64,000 bases of DNA from DASRDR01 sp035550795 (lineage in GTDB: Bacteria > Methylomirabilota > Methylomirabilia > Rokubacteriales > DASRDR01): positions 3,720 to 67,719 of the forward strand of contig DASZOL010000049.1 in the NCBI GenBank assembly GCA_035550795.1. Direction: 5' to 3'. Shown one piece after another: positions 33,603-42,362 of this stretch. How positions within the stretch are numbered: position 1 is the stretch's first letter; each line of letters begins with the position of its first letter. The notes below the pieces were generated by a model, which saw nothing but the letters and a program-made list of their open reading frames with translations, was not told where the DNA came from and searched no databases. A program made the translations under genes and the position numbers.

Positions 33603-33611
33603 AGCGTATCA
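33603..33611 (-). promoter_or_regulatory. Possible extended -10 of the rnj-ftsK operon
   Basis: The minus strand reads TGATACGCT, a TGn extension and a moderate -10 hexamer, ending nine bases before the RNase J ATG. No -35 is evident. Confidence 0.35.
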
Positions 33612-33654
33612 CGCGCCCCTGGAGGGGCCTAGAAAGCGGCGCCGCGCGGCGGCG

Positions 33655-34527
33655 TCAGCCCGGCGTCACGCGGGCGTGCGCGTCGGCCAGGCGCGCGAAC
33701 TCCTCGAGCGACAGCGTCTCGGCCCGGCGGCGGCCGTCGATCGCCGCCGCGTCCAGGACGGCCGCGAGCCGGCGGGCGCTGCCGAGGCCTCCGCCCCGGA
33801 GGGCGTTGCCCAGGGTCTTCCGGCGCTGGCCGAAGGCGGCCCGGACGACGCGTGCGAAGGCGGCCTCGTCGGCCACGAGCACCCGGGGCACCCGCTCGAA
33901 GGTCGCGCGGATCACGGCCGACTCGACGGCGGGAGGGGGCCGGAACGCCGCCGGCGGGACCACGAGGAGCCGGGTCACCACCGCCCAGCGCTGCCAGAAG
34001 ACCGACAGCGCGCCGTACTCGCGCCCCCCGGGGGCCGCCGCAAGCCGCTCGGCGACCTCGCGCTGGAGCATGAGGACCGCGGCGTCGAGCGCCTCACGGG
34101 CGCCGAGCAGCCGGTCGAGGATCGCCTTCGACGCGCTGTACGGAAGGTTCCCGACCACGAGCACCCGGCCCTCCGGCGCGGGGCAGAGGGCGCGCAGGTC
34201 GGCGTAGGCAAACCTGCGCGCGTCGGCCAGCCGGATCTCGACGCGGTCCGCTTCCGGCCAGTGCTGCGCCGCCGCCCTCAGGCGGGCCTGGAGCCCCGGC
34301 TCGATTTCCAGCGCGATGAGGCGGCCTGCCCGCTCGGCGAGGGCGCGCGTCAGGGCGCCGGGGCCGGCGCCGATCTCGCACACCAGGTCGGAGGCCGTGG
34401 CGCCCGCGGCCTCGACGATCCGGCCGGCCACGCCCGGATCGACCAGGAAGTGCTGGCCGAGCGCGCGGCGGTGACGCCTCGCGGCGCCGGTCGCTCCCCC
34501 TCGCGATCCGGCGCTTCCGGCGCTCAC
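33655..34527 (-). CDS. rsmA: 16S rRNA adenine dimethyltransferase RsmA (KsgA)
   Basis: A 290-residue RsmA that dimethylates two adjacent adenines in helix 45 of 16S rRNA. Motifs: ALGQHFLVDPGVAGRI at the N-terminus, VCEIGAGPGALT (SAM loop), NLPYSAS (catalytic motif IV) and the C-terminal FGQRRKTLGNALRG. GTG 34527 overlaps the coaE stop by four bases (GTGA). The N-terminus has a 20-residue Gly/Arg-rich extension. Confidence 0.95.
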   Translation of the reverse strand: MSAGSAGSRGGATGAARRHRRALGQHFLVDPGVAGRIVEAAGATASDLVCEIGAGPGALTRALAERAGRLIALEIEPGLQARLRAAAQHWPEADRVEIRLADARRFAYADLRALCPAPEGRVLVVGNLPYSASKAILDRLLGAREALDAAVLMLQREVAERLAAAPGGREYGALSVFWQRWAVVTRLLVVPPAAFRPPPAVESAVIRATFERVPRVLVADEAAFARVVRAAFGQRRKTLGNALRGGGLGSARRLAAVLDAAAIDGRRRAETLSLEEFARLADAHARVTPG

Positions 34528-35186
34528 GCCCGCGCGTCGCCTGACGCGCCCCGTGCGCGGAGCTCTGCAAGGAGGGCCGCGTGGACTGCGCGCGTCTGGG
34601 CCGCCGTCTCCTCCGGCGTCCCGGAGTTGTCGATCACGAAGTGGGCGTGACGCACCTTCTCGGCGAGCGGCATCTGGCTCGCCACGCGGCGCTCGGCCTC
34701 GGCCCGGTCGAAGCCGTCCCGGGCCATGAGCCGCGCGAGCTGCACTTCCGGCTCGACGTAGACGAGGATCACGCGGTCGACCTGGGCCAGACCGCCGACC
34801 TCGACGAGGAGGGGAATGTCGAGCACGACCGGCCCATCGAAGCCTTCCGCCGCCCAGGCGTCGAGGATCGCCTGCCGCCGGGCGGCGATCGCGGGGTGGG
34901 TGATCCCCTCCAGTACCTTGCGGCGCGCGGGATCGGCGAAGACGAGGGCGCCCAGCCGCTTCCGGTCGAGCTGGCGGTCCGGCCGCAGGACGGCCTGGCC
35001 GAACACCTCGACGATGGCCCGCCAGGCCGGCTCGCCGGGCGCGACGACCTCGCGCGCCAGCACGTCGGCGTCGACGAGCCGGCAGCCGAGCTCCGCCAGC
35101 TGGCGGCTGACGGCGGACTTCCCCGACGCGATGCCGCCGGTGAGCCCCACGAGCAGGAACGGCCGCGACGCGCCCGGCCCCGTCAT
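34524..35186 (-). CDS. coaE: Dephospho-CoA kinase
   Basis: A 220-residue P-loop kinase that performs the last step of CoA synthesis. Walker A is GGIASGKS (17-24). Family segments are DADVLAREVVAPG, ITHPAIAARRQAILDAW, VLDIPLLVEVG and a lid-like RDGFDRAEAERRVASQMP. ATG 35186 is clear, 22 bases after the phzF-like stop. It overlaps rsmA by four bases. Confidence 0.94.
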   Translation of the reverse strand: MTGPGASRPFLLVGLTGGIASGKSAVSRQLAELGCRLVDADVLAREVVAPGEPAWRAIVEVFGQAVLRPDRQLDRKRLGALVFADPARRKVLEGITHPAIAARRQAILDAWAAEGFDGPVVLDIPLLVEVGGLAQVDRVILVYVEPEVQLARLMARDGFDRAEAERRVASQMPLAEKVRHAHFVIDNSGTPEETAAQTRAVHAALLAELRARGASGDARA

Positions 35187-35208
35187 CGTTTCGGCCTCGT
35201 CCCGCGAA

Positions 35209-36060
35209 TCAGTCCGGTAGCCGGAACTCGCCGCGGGCCACGGTCACGGCGGAGCCCCCAACCTCCACGCGCTCGATCGCGGCCGCGGTGCCGTCCGCGC
35301 GCGCGAAGAGGACGCTCGGCCGGCCGATCTCCGCGCCCTGGCGGATCTCGATCTCCTCGCCGAACGCGATCCGGCCGTGCCGCGCCAGGTGGCAGGCGAG
35401 CGGCCCCGCGGCGGAGCCGGTGGCTGGGTCCTCCGCCACGCCGGCGGCCGGCGCGAAGGCGCGCGTCTTCCATCGGCGGCCCGCGCCCGCGAAGCAGTTC
35501 GTCGTCCCGCGCGGCAGCAGGCGGGCCAGCGCCTGGAGGTCCGGCTGGAGGGCCGCCACCTCCGCCTCGCCGCCGAGGGCCACGAACACGTGGCGGGGGC
35601 CGTTGTCGTAGAGCTCCACGGGCAGCACCGCGCGCTCGACACCCAGCGCCCGCATGAGGTCGGTCGGCGCCGGAAAGGGCTCGACCCGGGGCACGGGTTG
35701 CACCATCCGGCCGAAGACGATCCGCGGGCCGTCCCGATCAATCCGGACGGGGACGGGCCCGACGCCGGTCTCGAGGACGATCTCCGCGAGCTGCAGCGGC
35801 GCCGCCAGGACGAAGGCCGAGCCCAGCACCGGGTGCCCCGCGAACGGCAGCTCGTGGGCGGGAGTGAAGATCCGGATGCGCACGTGGCCCGTCGCCCGCG
35901 CCGGGTAGCAGAACACGGTCTCCGAGAGGTGCATCTCCCGGGCGAGCGGCTGGAGGAGCGCCTCCGGGATCCGGCGCGCGTCGGTAAACACGGCCAGCGG
36001 GTTGCCCTCGAGGGGACGGTCGGTGAAGACGTCGCAGATCACGTAGCGGAAGTCAGGCAT
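35209..36060 (-). CDS. PhzF-family isomerase/epimerase
   Basis: A 283-residue PhzF-like protein with the duplicated diaminopimelate epimerase fold. YVICDVFTDRPLEGNPLAVF is the family N-terminus. Glu47 in HLSETVF matches the catalytic Glu of PhzF, and GHPVLGSAF and EDPATGSAAGPL are the other signatures. Nothing here points to phenazine synthesis; most PhzF relatives are isomerases with unknown substrates. ATG 36060 has GGGAGG about six bases upstream; the longer frame to 36090 is ignored. Leads into coaE-rsmA. Confidence 0.9.
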   Translation of the reverse strand: MPDFRYVICDVFTDRPLEGNPLAVFTDARRIPEALLQPLAREMHLSETVFCYPARATGHVRIRIFTPAHELPFAGHPVLGSAFVLAAPLQLAEIVLETGVGPVPVRIDRDGPRIVFGRMVQPVPRVEPFPAPTDLMRALGVERAVLPVELYDNGPRHVFVALGGEAEVAALQPDLQALARLLPRGTTNCFAGAGRRWKTRAFAPAAGVAEDPATGSAAGPLACHLARHGRIAFGEEIEIRQGAEIGRPSVLFARADGTAAAIERVEVGGSAVTVARGEFRLPD

Positions 36061-36203
36061 CCTGCCTCCCTGGCGCGTCTCGTCAAGCAACAGTACACGA
36101 GGTTTGGACGCGGTCGCCGAGCGTCAGGATCCCGAACCGGAGCGTGACGGCCGGACAGGCCACGGGGCGATTCCAGAGGGCTCGATCGGCCCGGGACGGA
36201 AGA

Positions 36204-36235
36204 GCCGAGGCGGGCGCGACGGCCGCCAGCTCGGC
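36204..36235 (-). terminator. Hairpin downstream of polA, weak terminator candidate
   Basis: GCCGAG (36204-36209) and CTCGGC (36230-36235) form an inverted repeat just behind the polA stop. A GC-rich interior could extend it. There is no T-run, so termination would be inefficient or Rho-assisted. Confidence 0.3.
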
Positions 36236-36240
36236 CTGTC

Positions 36241-38841
36241 CTAGACCTCCGCCCAGTCGCGGCCCTCCTTCACGTCGACCCTGAGGGGCACGGCCAGCGT
36301 CACCACGGCCTCCATGACCTCGGGCAGGAGCCGGCGCATGGCCGCCACCTCCGCCTCGGGCACCTCCAGGAGGAGCTCATCGTGCACCTGGAGCAGCATC
36401 CGGCTCCGGAGCCCGCGCGCGGCGAGCGCCGCCGCCAGCCGCACCATGGCCAGCTTGATGACGTCGGACGCCGTCCCCTGGATCGGCGCGTTGGCCGCCA
36501 TGCGCTCGGCCGCGTTCCGGGCGGTGGGGTTCCGCGCGCCGAGCTCGGGCAGGTACCGGCGCCGCCCGAGGAGCGTCGTGACGTACCCCTGCGTCCGTCC
36601 CTCCGCCACCACGCGGTCGATGTAGGCGCGCACGCGGGGGTGGCTCGCGAAGTAGTCGTCGATGAAGCGCTGGGCCTCGGCCCGCCCGATCGACACGGCC
36701 TGGGAAAGGCCGAATCCCGAGAGGCCGTAGAGGATGCCGAAGTTGACCACCTTCGCCAGGCGCCGCATCTCCGACGTGACGGCCTCGGGGGCCACCCCCA
36801 TGATCTGCGCGGCCGTCCGCGTGTGGATGTCCTCGCCCCGCTGGAAGGCCTCGACCAGCGCGGGCTCCTCCGAGAGGTGCGCGAGGATCCGCAGCTCGAT
36901 CTGCGAGTAGTCCGCCGCCACGAAGCGCCAGCCGTCGTCCGGGATGAAGGCCTGGCGGATGCGCCGCCCGAGCTCCGACCGGATCGGGATGTTCTGGAGG
37001 TTGGGATTCGAGGAGGACAGCCGTCCCGTCGCGGCTACCAGCTGGTTGAACGACGTGTGGATGCGGCGCGTCCGCGGGTGAATCAGGGTCGGCAGCGCGT
37101 CCGCATACGTCCCCTTCAGCTTGGCGAGCTGGCGGTACTCGAGGATCTTCCCGGGGAGCGAGTGCCCGAGCGCCAGCTCCTCCAGAACGTCGACGTCGGT
37201 CGAGTAGCCGGTCTTCGTGCGCTTCACCGGCGGGAGCTTCAGCTTCTCGAAGAGCACCGTCGCGAGCTGCTTCGGCGAGTTCGGGTTGACCGCCTCGCCG
37301 GCCAGCTGGTGGATCTCCCGGAGCAGGGCGTCGAGCTGCGTGTCGAGCTCCTTGGTGAGCTGCGCGAGGCGCTCGGGGTCGACGCGGATCCCGACCCGTT
37401 CCATGTCGGCCAGGATGGGCACGAGCGGCACCTCGATCGTCTCGTAGAGACGCTCGAGGCCCTGCTCGGCGAGCAATGGCGCCTGGCACTGGGCGAGCCG
37501 CCACACCCCCTCGGCCCGGGCCCCGGTCCACGCGGCGACGCGCGCCGGGTCCGCGTCGCCCGCCGCGGCGCCGGCGAGCAGCGCCTCGATGGCCCCGGGC
37601 ACGGCGGGGCTCCCCGCCTCGGCGCACAGCTGGTCCAAGGGATACCCGCTCCGACCGGAGTTGAGCAGGTAGGCGGCGACCGCCGTGTCGTCTACCGCGA
37701 CGCCCAAGGGGACGGCTGCGCCGCGCGCCCACCCGACGAGCAGCTTCGTGTCGTGCCCCACCAGCCGCACGCCGGCGGGGAGCTCCGGCCAGCCCACGTG
37801 ATAGCAGGCGCCGGCGGCCGGCGCGTACGCCGCCACGCCGTGGAGCGTGAGGTCCGGCGGGCTTCCCGTCAGGACCGGCTCGATGGCGATCCGCTCTCCG
37901 GCGCGGCCGAGGAGCTCGCGCCAGCCCGCTGCGTCGACCACCGGCACGGGTTCCGTCGGCAGCGTCACGGCGCGCGCCGGGATCTGCCGGAGCAGGGACG
38001 AGAACTCGAGCTCGGTCCACAGCGCGCGGAGGCGCTCCCAGTCGGGCTCCCGCACCCGGAAGCGCTCGAGGTCGAACTCGAAGGGCAGGGCGCCCTCGAG
38101 CACCGCCAGCTGGCGCGACAGGAACGCCTGGTCGCGGTGACGCGCCAGCGTCTCGCGGAGCTTCGCCCCGGTGACGACCGCGAGGTTCGCGTAGAGGGCG
38201 TCAAGGCTCCCGAACTCGCGGAGGAGCTTCTGGGCGGTCACCTCGCCCACTCCGGGCACACCGGGGATGTTGTCGATCGAGTCGCCCATCAGCGCGAGCA
38301 CATCGGGGATGCGGGCGGGCGGCACGCCCCAGCGCTCCTCGACCTTCGCCGCGTCGTAGAGGACGCGCTCGCCGGTCCGCCCGAGGACCGAGAGCACCGT
38401 GACGCGCGGGGCGACGAGCTGGAGGGCGTCCTTATCCGCCGTGACCAGGACCAGCTCGACCGGCGTGTCGCGCAACCGGCGCACGGCGGTCGCCAGGATG
38501 TCATCCGCCTCGAAACCGGGGGCCTCCACGAACGGGAGACCGAGCGCCTCGAACGATCGACGGACCCACGGGATCTGCTCGACGAGGTCCTTCGGCATCC
38601 CGGGACGCTGGAGCTTGTACGCCTCGAACTGCTGGTGGCGGACGGTCGGGCCCGGCGCGTCCCAGGCGATCCCCATGTAGCTCGGCCGATCCTCGCGCGG
38701 GAGCTTCCAGAGCATCATGGTCATCCCGAGCGTCGCGTTGGTCGGCAGCCCGCGCGACGTCGAGAGGTGTCCGATCGCGTGGTAGGCGCGGTAGAAGTAG
38801 GACGGACCGTCGACGAGGTAGAAGCGCTCGGGCTCGCTCAC
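36241..38841 (-). CDS. polA: DNA polymerase I
   Basis: An 866-residue family A polymerase for Okazaki-fragment and repair synthesis. The N-terminal 5'-3' exonuclease domain (1 to about 290) has PGFEADDILATAVRRL and LMGDSIDNIPGVPGVGEVTA. The middle domain keeps the 3'-5' exonuclease fold, but the catalytic acids are lost: the DxE motif reads AIEPV and the second motif reads GHDTKLLVG. Proofreading is therefore probably absent, as in Taq or Bst Pol I. The polymerase domain carries DYSQIELRILAHLSEE, RRLAKVVNFGILYGLSGFGL and LLQVHDELLLEVP. The start is GTG 38841, overlapping the glnE stop by four bases (GTGA). Confidence 0.95.
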   Translation of the reverse strand: MSEPERFYLVDGPSYFYRAYHAIGHLSTSRGLPTNATLGMTMMLWKLPREDRPSYMGIAWDAPGPTVRHQQFEAYKLQRPGMPKDLVEQIPWVRRSFEALGLPFVEAPGFEADDILATAVRRLRDTPVELVLVTADKDALQLVAPRVTVLSVLGRTGERVLYDAAKVEERWGVPPARIPDVLALMGDSIDNIPGVPGVGEVTAQKLLREFGSLDALYANLAVVTGAKLRETLARHRDQAFLSRQLAVLEGALPFEFDLERFRVREPDWERLRALWTELEFSSLLRQIPARAVTLPTEPVPVVDAAGWRELLGRAGERIAIEPVLTGSPPDLTLHGVAAYAPAAGACYHVGWPELPAGVRLVGHDTKLLVGWARGAAVPLGVAVDDTAVAAYLLNSGRSGYPLDQLCAEAGSPAVPGAIEALLAGAAAGDADPARVAAWTGARAEGVWRLAQCQAPLLAEQGLERLYETIEVPLVPILADMERVGIRVDPERLAQLTKELDTQLDALLREIHQLAGEAVNPNSPKQLATVLFEKLKLPPVKRTKTGYSTDVDVLEELALGHSLPGKILEYRQLAKLKGTYADALPTLIHPRTRRIHTSFNQLVAATGRLSSSNPNLQNIPIRSELGRRIRQAFIPDDGWRFVAADYSQIELRILAHLSEEPALVEAFQRGEDIHTRTAAQIMGVAPEAVTSEMRRLAKVVNFGILYGLSGFGLSQAVSIGRAEAQRFIDDYFASHPRVRAYIDRVVAEGRTQGYVTTLLGRRRYLPELGARNPTARNAAERMAANAPIQGTASDVIKLAMVRLAAALAARGLRSRMLLQVHDELLLEVPEAEVAAMRRLLPEVMEAVVTLAVPLRVDVKEGRDWAEV

Positions 38842-41800
38842 GCCTCGCCTCCCGCGGCCTGCATCACACGACGATACTCCGCGCGCACGAACTCCGCCAC
38901 CTCGCGGTGCCGCGCGAGTAGCGCCCGGCCGCCGTCGAGGCCCGCCTCCCGCGCCAGCCGCGCGAGCACGTGGCCCGTCAGGGGAAGGCAATCGGCGGGC
39001 CGAGCCTGGCGCAGGCGCAGGGACCGGAGGAGCCGGCGGAGGAACTCGTAGGCTTCCGACAGCCGGCCGGCGGTCGCCTCCGGGAGAATCCCCAGGGTCC
39101 CGAGCCGCGCGAGGGCGACACGGGTGGAGGCGGTGCGGAGGCGCCCGTGCCGCGCCCCGTGAGTGAGCTGCAGGACCTGGACGAGGAACTCCACGTCCAC
39201 CAGACCCCCCGCGCCGAACTTCAGGTGGACACGTCCGGGCCCTTCGCGCCCGAGCTCCAGCTCCATGCGCGTCCGGACGCGGTGGATCTCCGCGCGCTCG
39301 GCGTCCGAGAGGCCCGGACCGAACACCCGCGCGCAACGGAGCTTCATGAACCGCCGCGCAAGCGCGGGGTCGCCGAGGATCGGGCGGGCGCGCACGAGAG
39401 CCTGGCGCTCCCAGAGGGCCGCCTCCTCACCCAGGTACCGGTCGAGCGTCTCCAGGGAGTGGGCGAGCGCGGTCGCCTTGCCGCCCTGGCGGAGGCGGAG
39501 GTCCACCCGGAACGCCTGGCCCGTCCGCGTGATCGCGGTGAGGAGCATGTAGAGGTGGTCGACGACCCGGTCGAAGAAGACGTGGGCCTCTGGCCCCGTC
39601 TCGCCCAGGCCTCCGTAGAGGACGACCAGGTCCAGGTCCGATCCGTAGTCGAGCTCACGCCCGCCGAGCTTGCCCATGCCCACGACGAGCGCCGGCACGG
39701 GCCGCCCGGCGATGAGAGGCTCGCCCAGGGCGGCCCGCGCCGCGGCCATGGCCCGCTCCCACGCGAGGCCGAGGCAGGCCTCGGCCAGCTCGCCCAGCGC
39801 CCACGCGACCCGGATCGGCTCCTCGCCGAGGACGAGGTCGCGCCACGCGATCTCGAGCTCCTCCCGCTGCTTGAACAGCCGCAGCCGGTCGGCGTCGTCC
39901 GCGCCCGGGACGGGGAAGGCGCCGAACGCCTCGCGGAGGCGGGGGGCGGACCGGGGGGCAGCGCCGGCCGCCGGCCCGAGCGTGTCGAGGAGCTCCGGCC
40001 GCGAGATCAGCGTCTGCGCGAGCCGCTCCGAGCGCGTGAAGAACGTGAGCACTCCCCCCAGGAGCGCGGGGACCTCGGCCAGGCGGGCCAGGTAGGCCGT
40101 CCGCGGCCCCGCCGTGGCGACGAAGCGCTCGAGCGCGTCGAGGGCCGCGTCGGGATCCGGCACCGTCGCGAGCGCGTCGAGCGTGGCGCGCAGGAGCGTG
40201 CGGAGCGCGGCCCGGACGGCCCCGGGAACCGCCACCAGGGCCGGGCCCTCCCAGAGGAGCCGGAGGTTCTGCCGCGCCCGCTCGGGATCGGCGAAGCCGA
40301 CGGCGGCGACGGTCGCCGCGTCCCACGGGGGCGCCTCCGGCGCCTCCCTTCCCGGCGCGTCGAAGAACCCCTCGAAGGCGGCCCGGACCGTCCGGCGCGT
40401 CCGGTCGTAGTCGAGGAGGAACGTCCGGGCCGCCGCCTCCCGGTCCCCCGCGTATCCGAGGCGCCGCGCAAGCTTGGCGAGCTCGTCGGGGTCGGCGGGC
40501 AGCGTGTGCGTCTGCAGCGCGTGGAGGATCTGGAGCCGGTGCTCGATGGTCCGCAAGAACACATAGGCGTGCGCGAGCCGCCCCGATTCCTCCCAGGAGA
40601 GGTACCCTCGCTCGGCGAGCCGGTGGAGGGCTCGCAGGCTGTTTCGCTCGCGGAGCCAGGGATCCTGCCCCCCGTAGAGCAGCTGGAGGGCCTGGACATG
40701 GAACTCGATGTCCCGGATCCCGCCCACGCCGAGCTTGACGTGGCGCTCCTGCTGGCCGCGGGCACGCAGGCGCCGGTCGATGCGGTTCTTCATCGCGCGG
40801 ATCTCGCCCAGCGCCTCGCGCTCCTGTCCAGGGCGATAGACGATCTCGCGCACCAGGTCGAGGAACGCCTGCCCCACGCGCTCGTCCCCGGCCGCCACCC
40901 GCGCCTTGATCAGGGCCTGCCGCTCCCAGAGCGCCCCGCGCGTCGCATGGTAGGCGCGATACGCGTCCAGCGGGAGCGCGAGCGGCCCCCCCGAGCCCTC
41001 GGGCCGCAGCCTGAGGTCGACCCGGTACACCGTGCCCTCCTCCGTCATCGCGGTCAGCGCGCCCACCAGCTGCTCGGCCAGGCGCGCGAAGTACGTCCGG
41101 CTCGACACGACCTCCGGGCCGTCGGTCTCGCCCTCGGCCTCGTAGACGAAGCAGAGGTCGATGTCCGACGAGTAGTTGAGCTCGGCGCCGCCGTGCTTGC
41201 CCAGCGCGATCACCGCGAACCCGGTGGCCGCGCGGTGGCCGTCGGCCGCCCCGTGGCCGGGCCGCCCGTAACGCGCGTGAAGCGCCGGCTCGACGATGGC
41301 CCACGCCTGGGCCAGGCACGCGTCGGCCAGCTCGGACAGCTCCTCGGTGGTCGTCACGAGGTCCGCGTCGCCGAGGACGTCCCGGAGCCCGATCCGGCAG
41401 AGCTCGCGGCGCTTCACCCGGCGGAGCGCATTGAGCCGCGCCTCCTCGGTCCGGAACGGCCGGCAGGCGGCGGCCACCTCCGCGTGCATCGCCTCGCCGG
41501 AGCGCGCCTGCATCACGCGCGGGTCCAGCAGCCAGGGGACCGTCTGTGGTGAGCGGACCAGCGCGTCGGCCAGGAACTGGCTGCACGCGACGAGCGTCGT
41601 CAGGACCGGGATGGCCTCGGGATGGCCGGCGAGCAGGGTGTAGAACCCGCGCCGATCAAGGACCGCCGCGGCCAGGCGCTCGAGGTTGTTGAGCGCCATG
41701 TCGGGATCGGCGGTGGCGCCCAGGTGGTGGAGGAGCCGCGGCAGGAGCGGGGCCAGCTGGTCGCGCACGTCGGGGGTCTCGGCGAGACGCCGGAGGTTCG

Positions 41801-41999
41801 CGAGGGCGCCGGCGGGGTCGCGGAAGCCCAGGCGCCCGAGCGCCGCCAGGCAGCCGGGCGGCGGCACGGCCGGGTCGAGAAAATCGGCCGCCGGCGGCAG
41901 GGCCTCGGGTCGCACGCGCTCGGTCAACACGTCGCCGGCGCCCGCGATCGGCCCCCGGCGAAGCCCGCGAACGACCCCGGCGCCCGCCCGGCCCGACAC
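38838..41999 (-). CDS. glnE: Glutamine synthetase adenylyltransferase/adenylyl-removing enzyme
   Basis: A 1053-residue GlnE that adenylylates and deadenylylates glutamine synthetase. Two nucleotidyltransferase domains are present. The N-terminal one has LGKHGGAELNYSSDIDLCF near 270; the C-terminal one has GMGKLGGRELDYGSDLDLVV near 780. Both metal-binding DxD pairs are intact, so both activities are likely. RVDLRLRPEGSGGPLALPLD and GVGGIRDIEFHVQALQLLYG are further signatures. The start is GTG 41999; an in-frame GTG 23 codons later is possible. It lies behind the PII gene, its expected regulator. Confidence 0.95.
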   Translation of the reverse strand: MSGRAGAGVVRGLRRGPIAGAGDVLTERVRPEALPPAADFLDPAVPPPGCLAALGRLGFRDPAGALANLRRLAETPDVRDQLAPLLPRLLHHLGATADPDMALNNLERLAAAVLDRRGFYTLLAGHPEAIPVLTTLVACSQFLADALVRSPQTVPWLLDPRVMQARSGEAMHAEVAAACRPFRTEEARLNALRRVKRRELCRIGLRDVLGDADLVTTTEELSELADACLAQAWAIVEPALHARYGRPGHGAADGHRAATGFAVIALGKHGGAELNYSSDIDLCFVYEAEGETDGPEVVSSRTYFARLAEQLVGALTAMTEEGTVYRVDLRLRPEGSGGPLALPLDAYRAYHATRGALWERQALIKARVAAGDERVGQAFLDLVREIVYRPGQEREALGEIRAMKNRIDRRLRARGQQERHVKLGVGGIRDIEFHVQALQLLYGGQDPWLRERNSLRALHRLAERGYLSWEESGRLAHAYVFLRTIEHRLQILHALQTHTLPADPDELAKLARRLGYAGDREAAARTFLLDYDRTRRTVRAAFEGFFDAPGREAPEAPPWDAATVAAVGFADPERARQNLRLLWEGPALVAVPGAVRAALRTLLRATLDALATVPDPDAALDALERFVATAGPRTAYLARLAEVPALLGGVLTFFTRSERLAQTLISRPELLDTLGPAAGAAPRSAPRLREAFGAFPVPGADDADRLRLFKQREELEIAWRDLVLGEEPIRVAWALGELAEACLGLAWERAMAAARAALGEPLIAGRPVPALVVGMGKLGGRELDYGSDLDLVVLYGGLGETGPEAHVFFDRVVDHLYMLLTAITRTGQAFRVDLRLRQGGKATALAHSLETLDRYLGEEAALWERQALVRARPILGDPALARRFMKLRCARVFGPGLSDAERAEIHRVRTRMELELGREGPGRVHLKFGAGGLVDVEFLVQVLQLTHGARHGRLRTASTRVALARLGTLGILPEATAGRLSEAYEFLRRLLRSLRLRQARPADCLPLTGHVLARLAREAGLDGGRALLARHREVAEFVRAEYRRVMQAAGGEA

Positions 42000-42023
42000 G
42001 CGCCGATCCTGACGACGGGCGGG

Positions 42024-42362
42024 CTAGATCGCGTCTTCGCCCCGCTCGCCCGTGCGGATCCGGACGGCTTCCTCCACGGGCAGGACGAAGACCTTGCCGT
42101 CCCCGATCGAGCCGGTCTTCGCGGCGGCGATGATGGTCTCGACCACCTTGGACACGAGCGAGTCGGCGACCACGAGCTCCACCTTGACCTTCGGGAGGAA
42201 GTCGATCGTGTACTCGGAGCCCCGGTAGAGCTCGGTGTGTCCCTTCTGGCGCCCGAAGCCCCGGACTTCCATGACCGTCATGCCGATGACGCCGATCTCG
42301 GTGAGCGCCTCCTTGACGTCATCGAGCTTGAACGGCTTGATGATGGCCTCGATCTTCTTCAT
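42024..42362 (-). CDS. glnB: PII nitrogen regulatory protein
   Basis: A 112-residue PII signal protein. The uridylylation Tyr51 lies in the T-loop RGSEYTIDFLPK. KIEAIIKPFKLDDVKEAL, GFGRQKGHTELY and the C-terminal GDGKVFVLPVEEAVRIRTGE (B- and C-loop Arg and Lys residues) are intact. It senses ATP/ADP and 2-oxoglutarate and signals to GlnE and other targets. ATG 42362 has GGAGG five bases upstream, inside the glgA stop region, and overlaps that stop as ATGA. Sequence fits GlnB rather than GlnK, but no amtB is adjacent, and the two cannot be separated with certainty. Confidence 0.94.
   Translation of the reverse strand: MKKIEAIIKPFKLDDVKEALTEIGVIGMTVMEVRGFGRQKGHTELYRGSEYTIDFLPKVKVELVVADSLVSKVVETIIAAAKTGSIGDGKVFVLPVEEAVRIRTGERGEDAI

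Noticed and set aside
36382..39051. 889-codon frame antisense to polA
   Set aside because: Composition (Arg, Glu, Val, His-rich) is that of a GC-driven shadow; no family motif.
38970..41552. 860-codon frame antisense to glnE
   Set aside because: Shadow of glnE with repetitive charged composition and no start signal.
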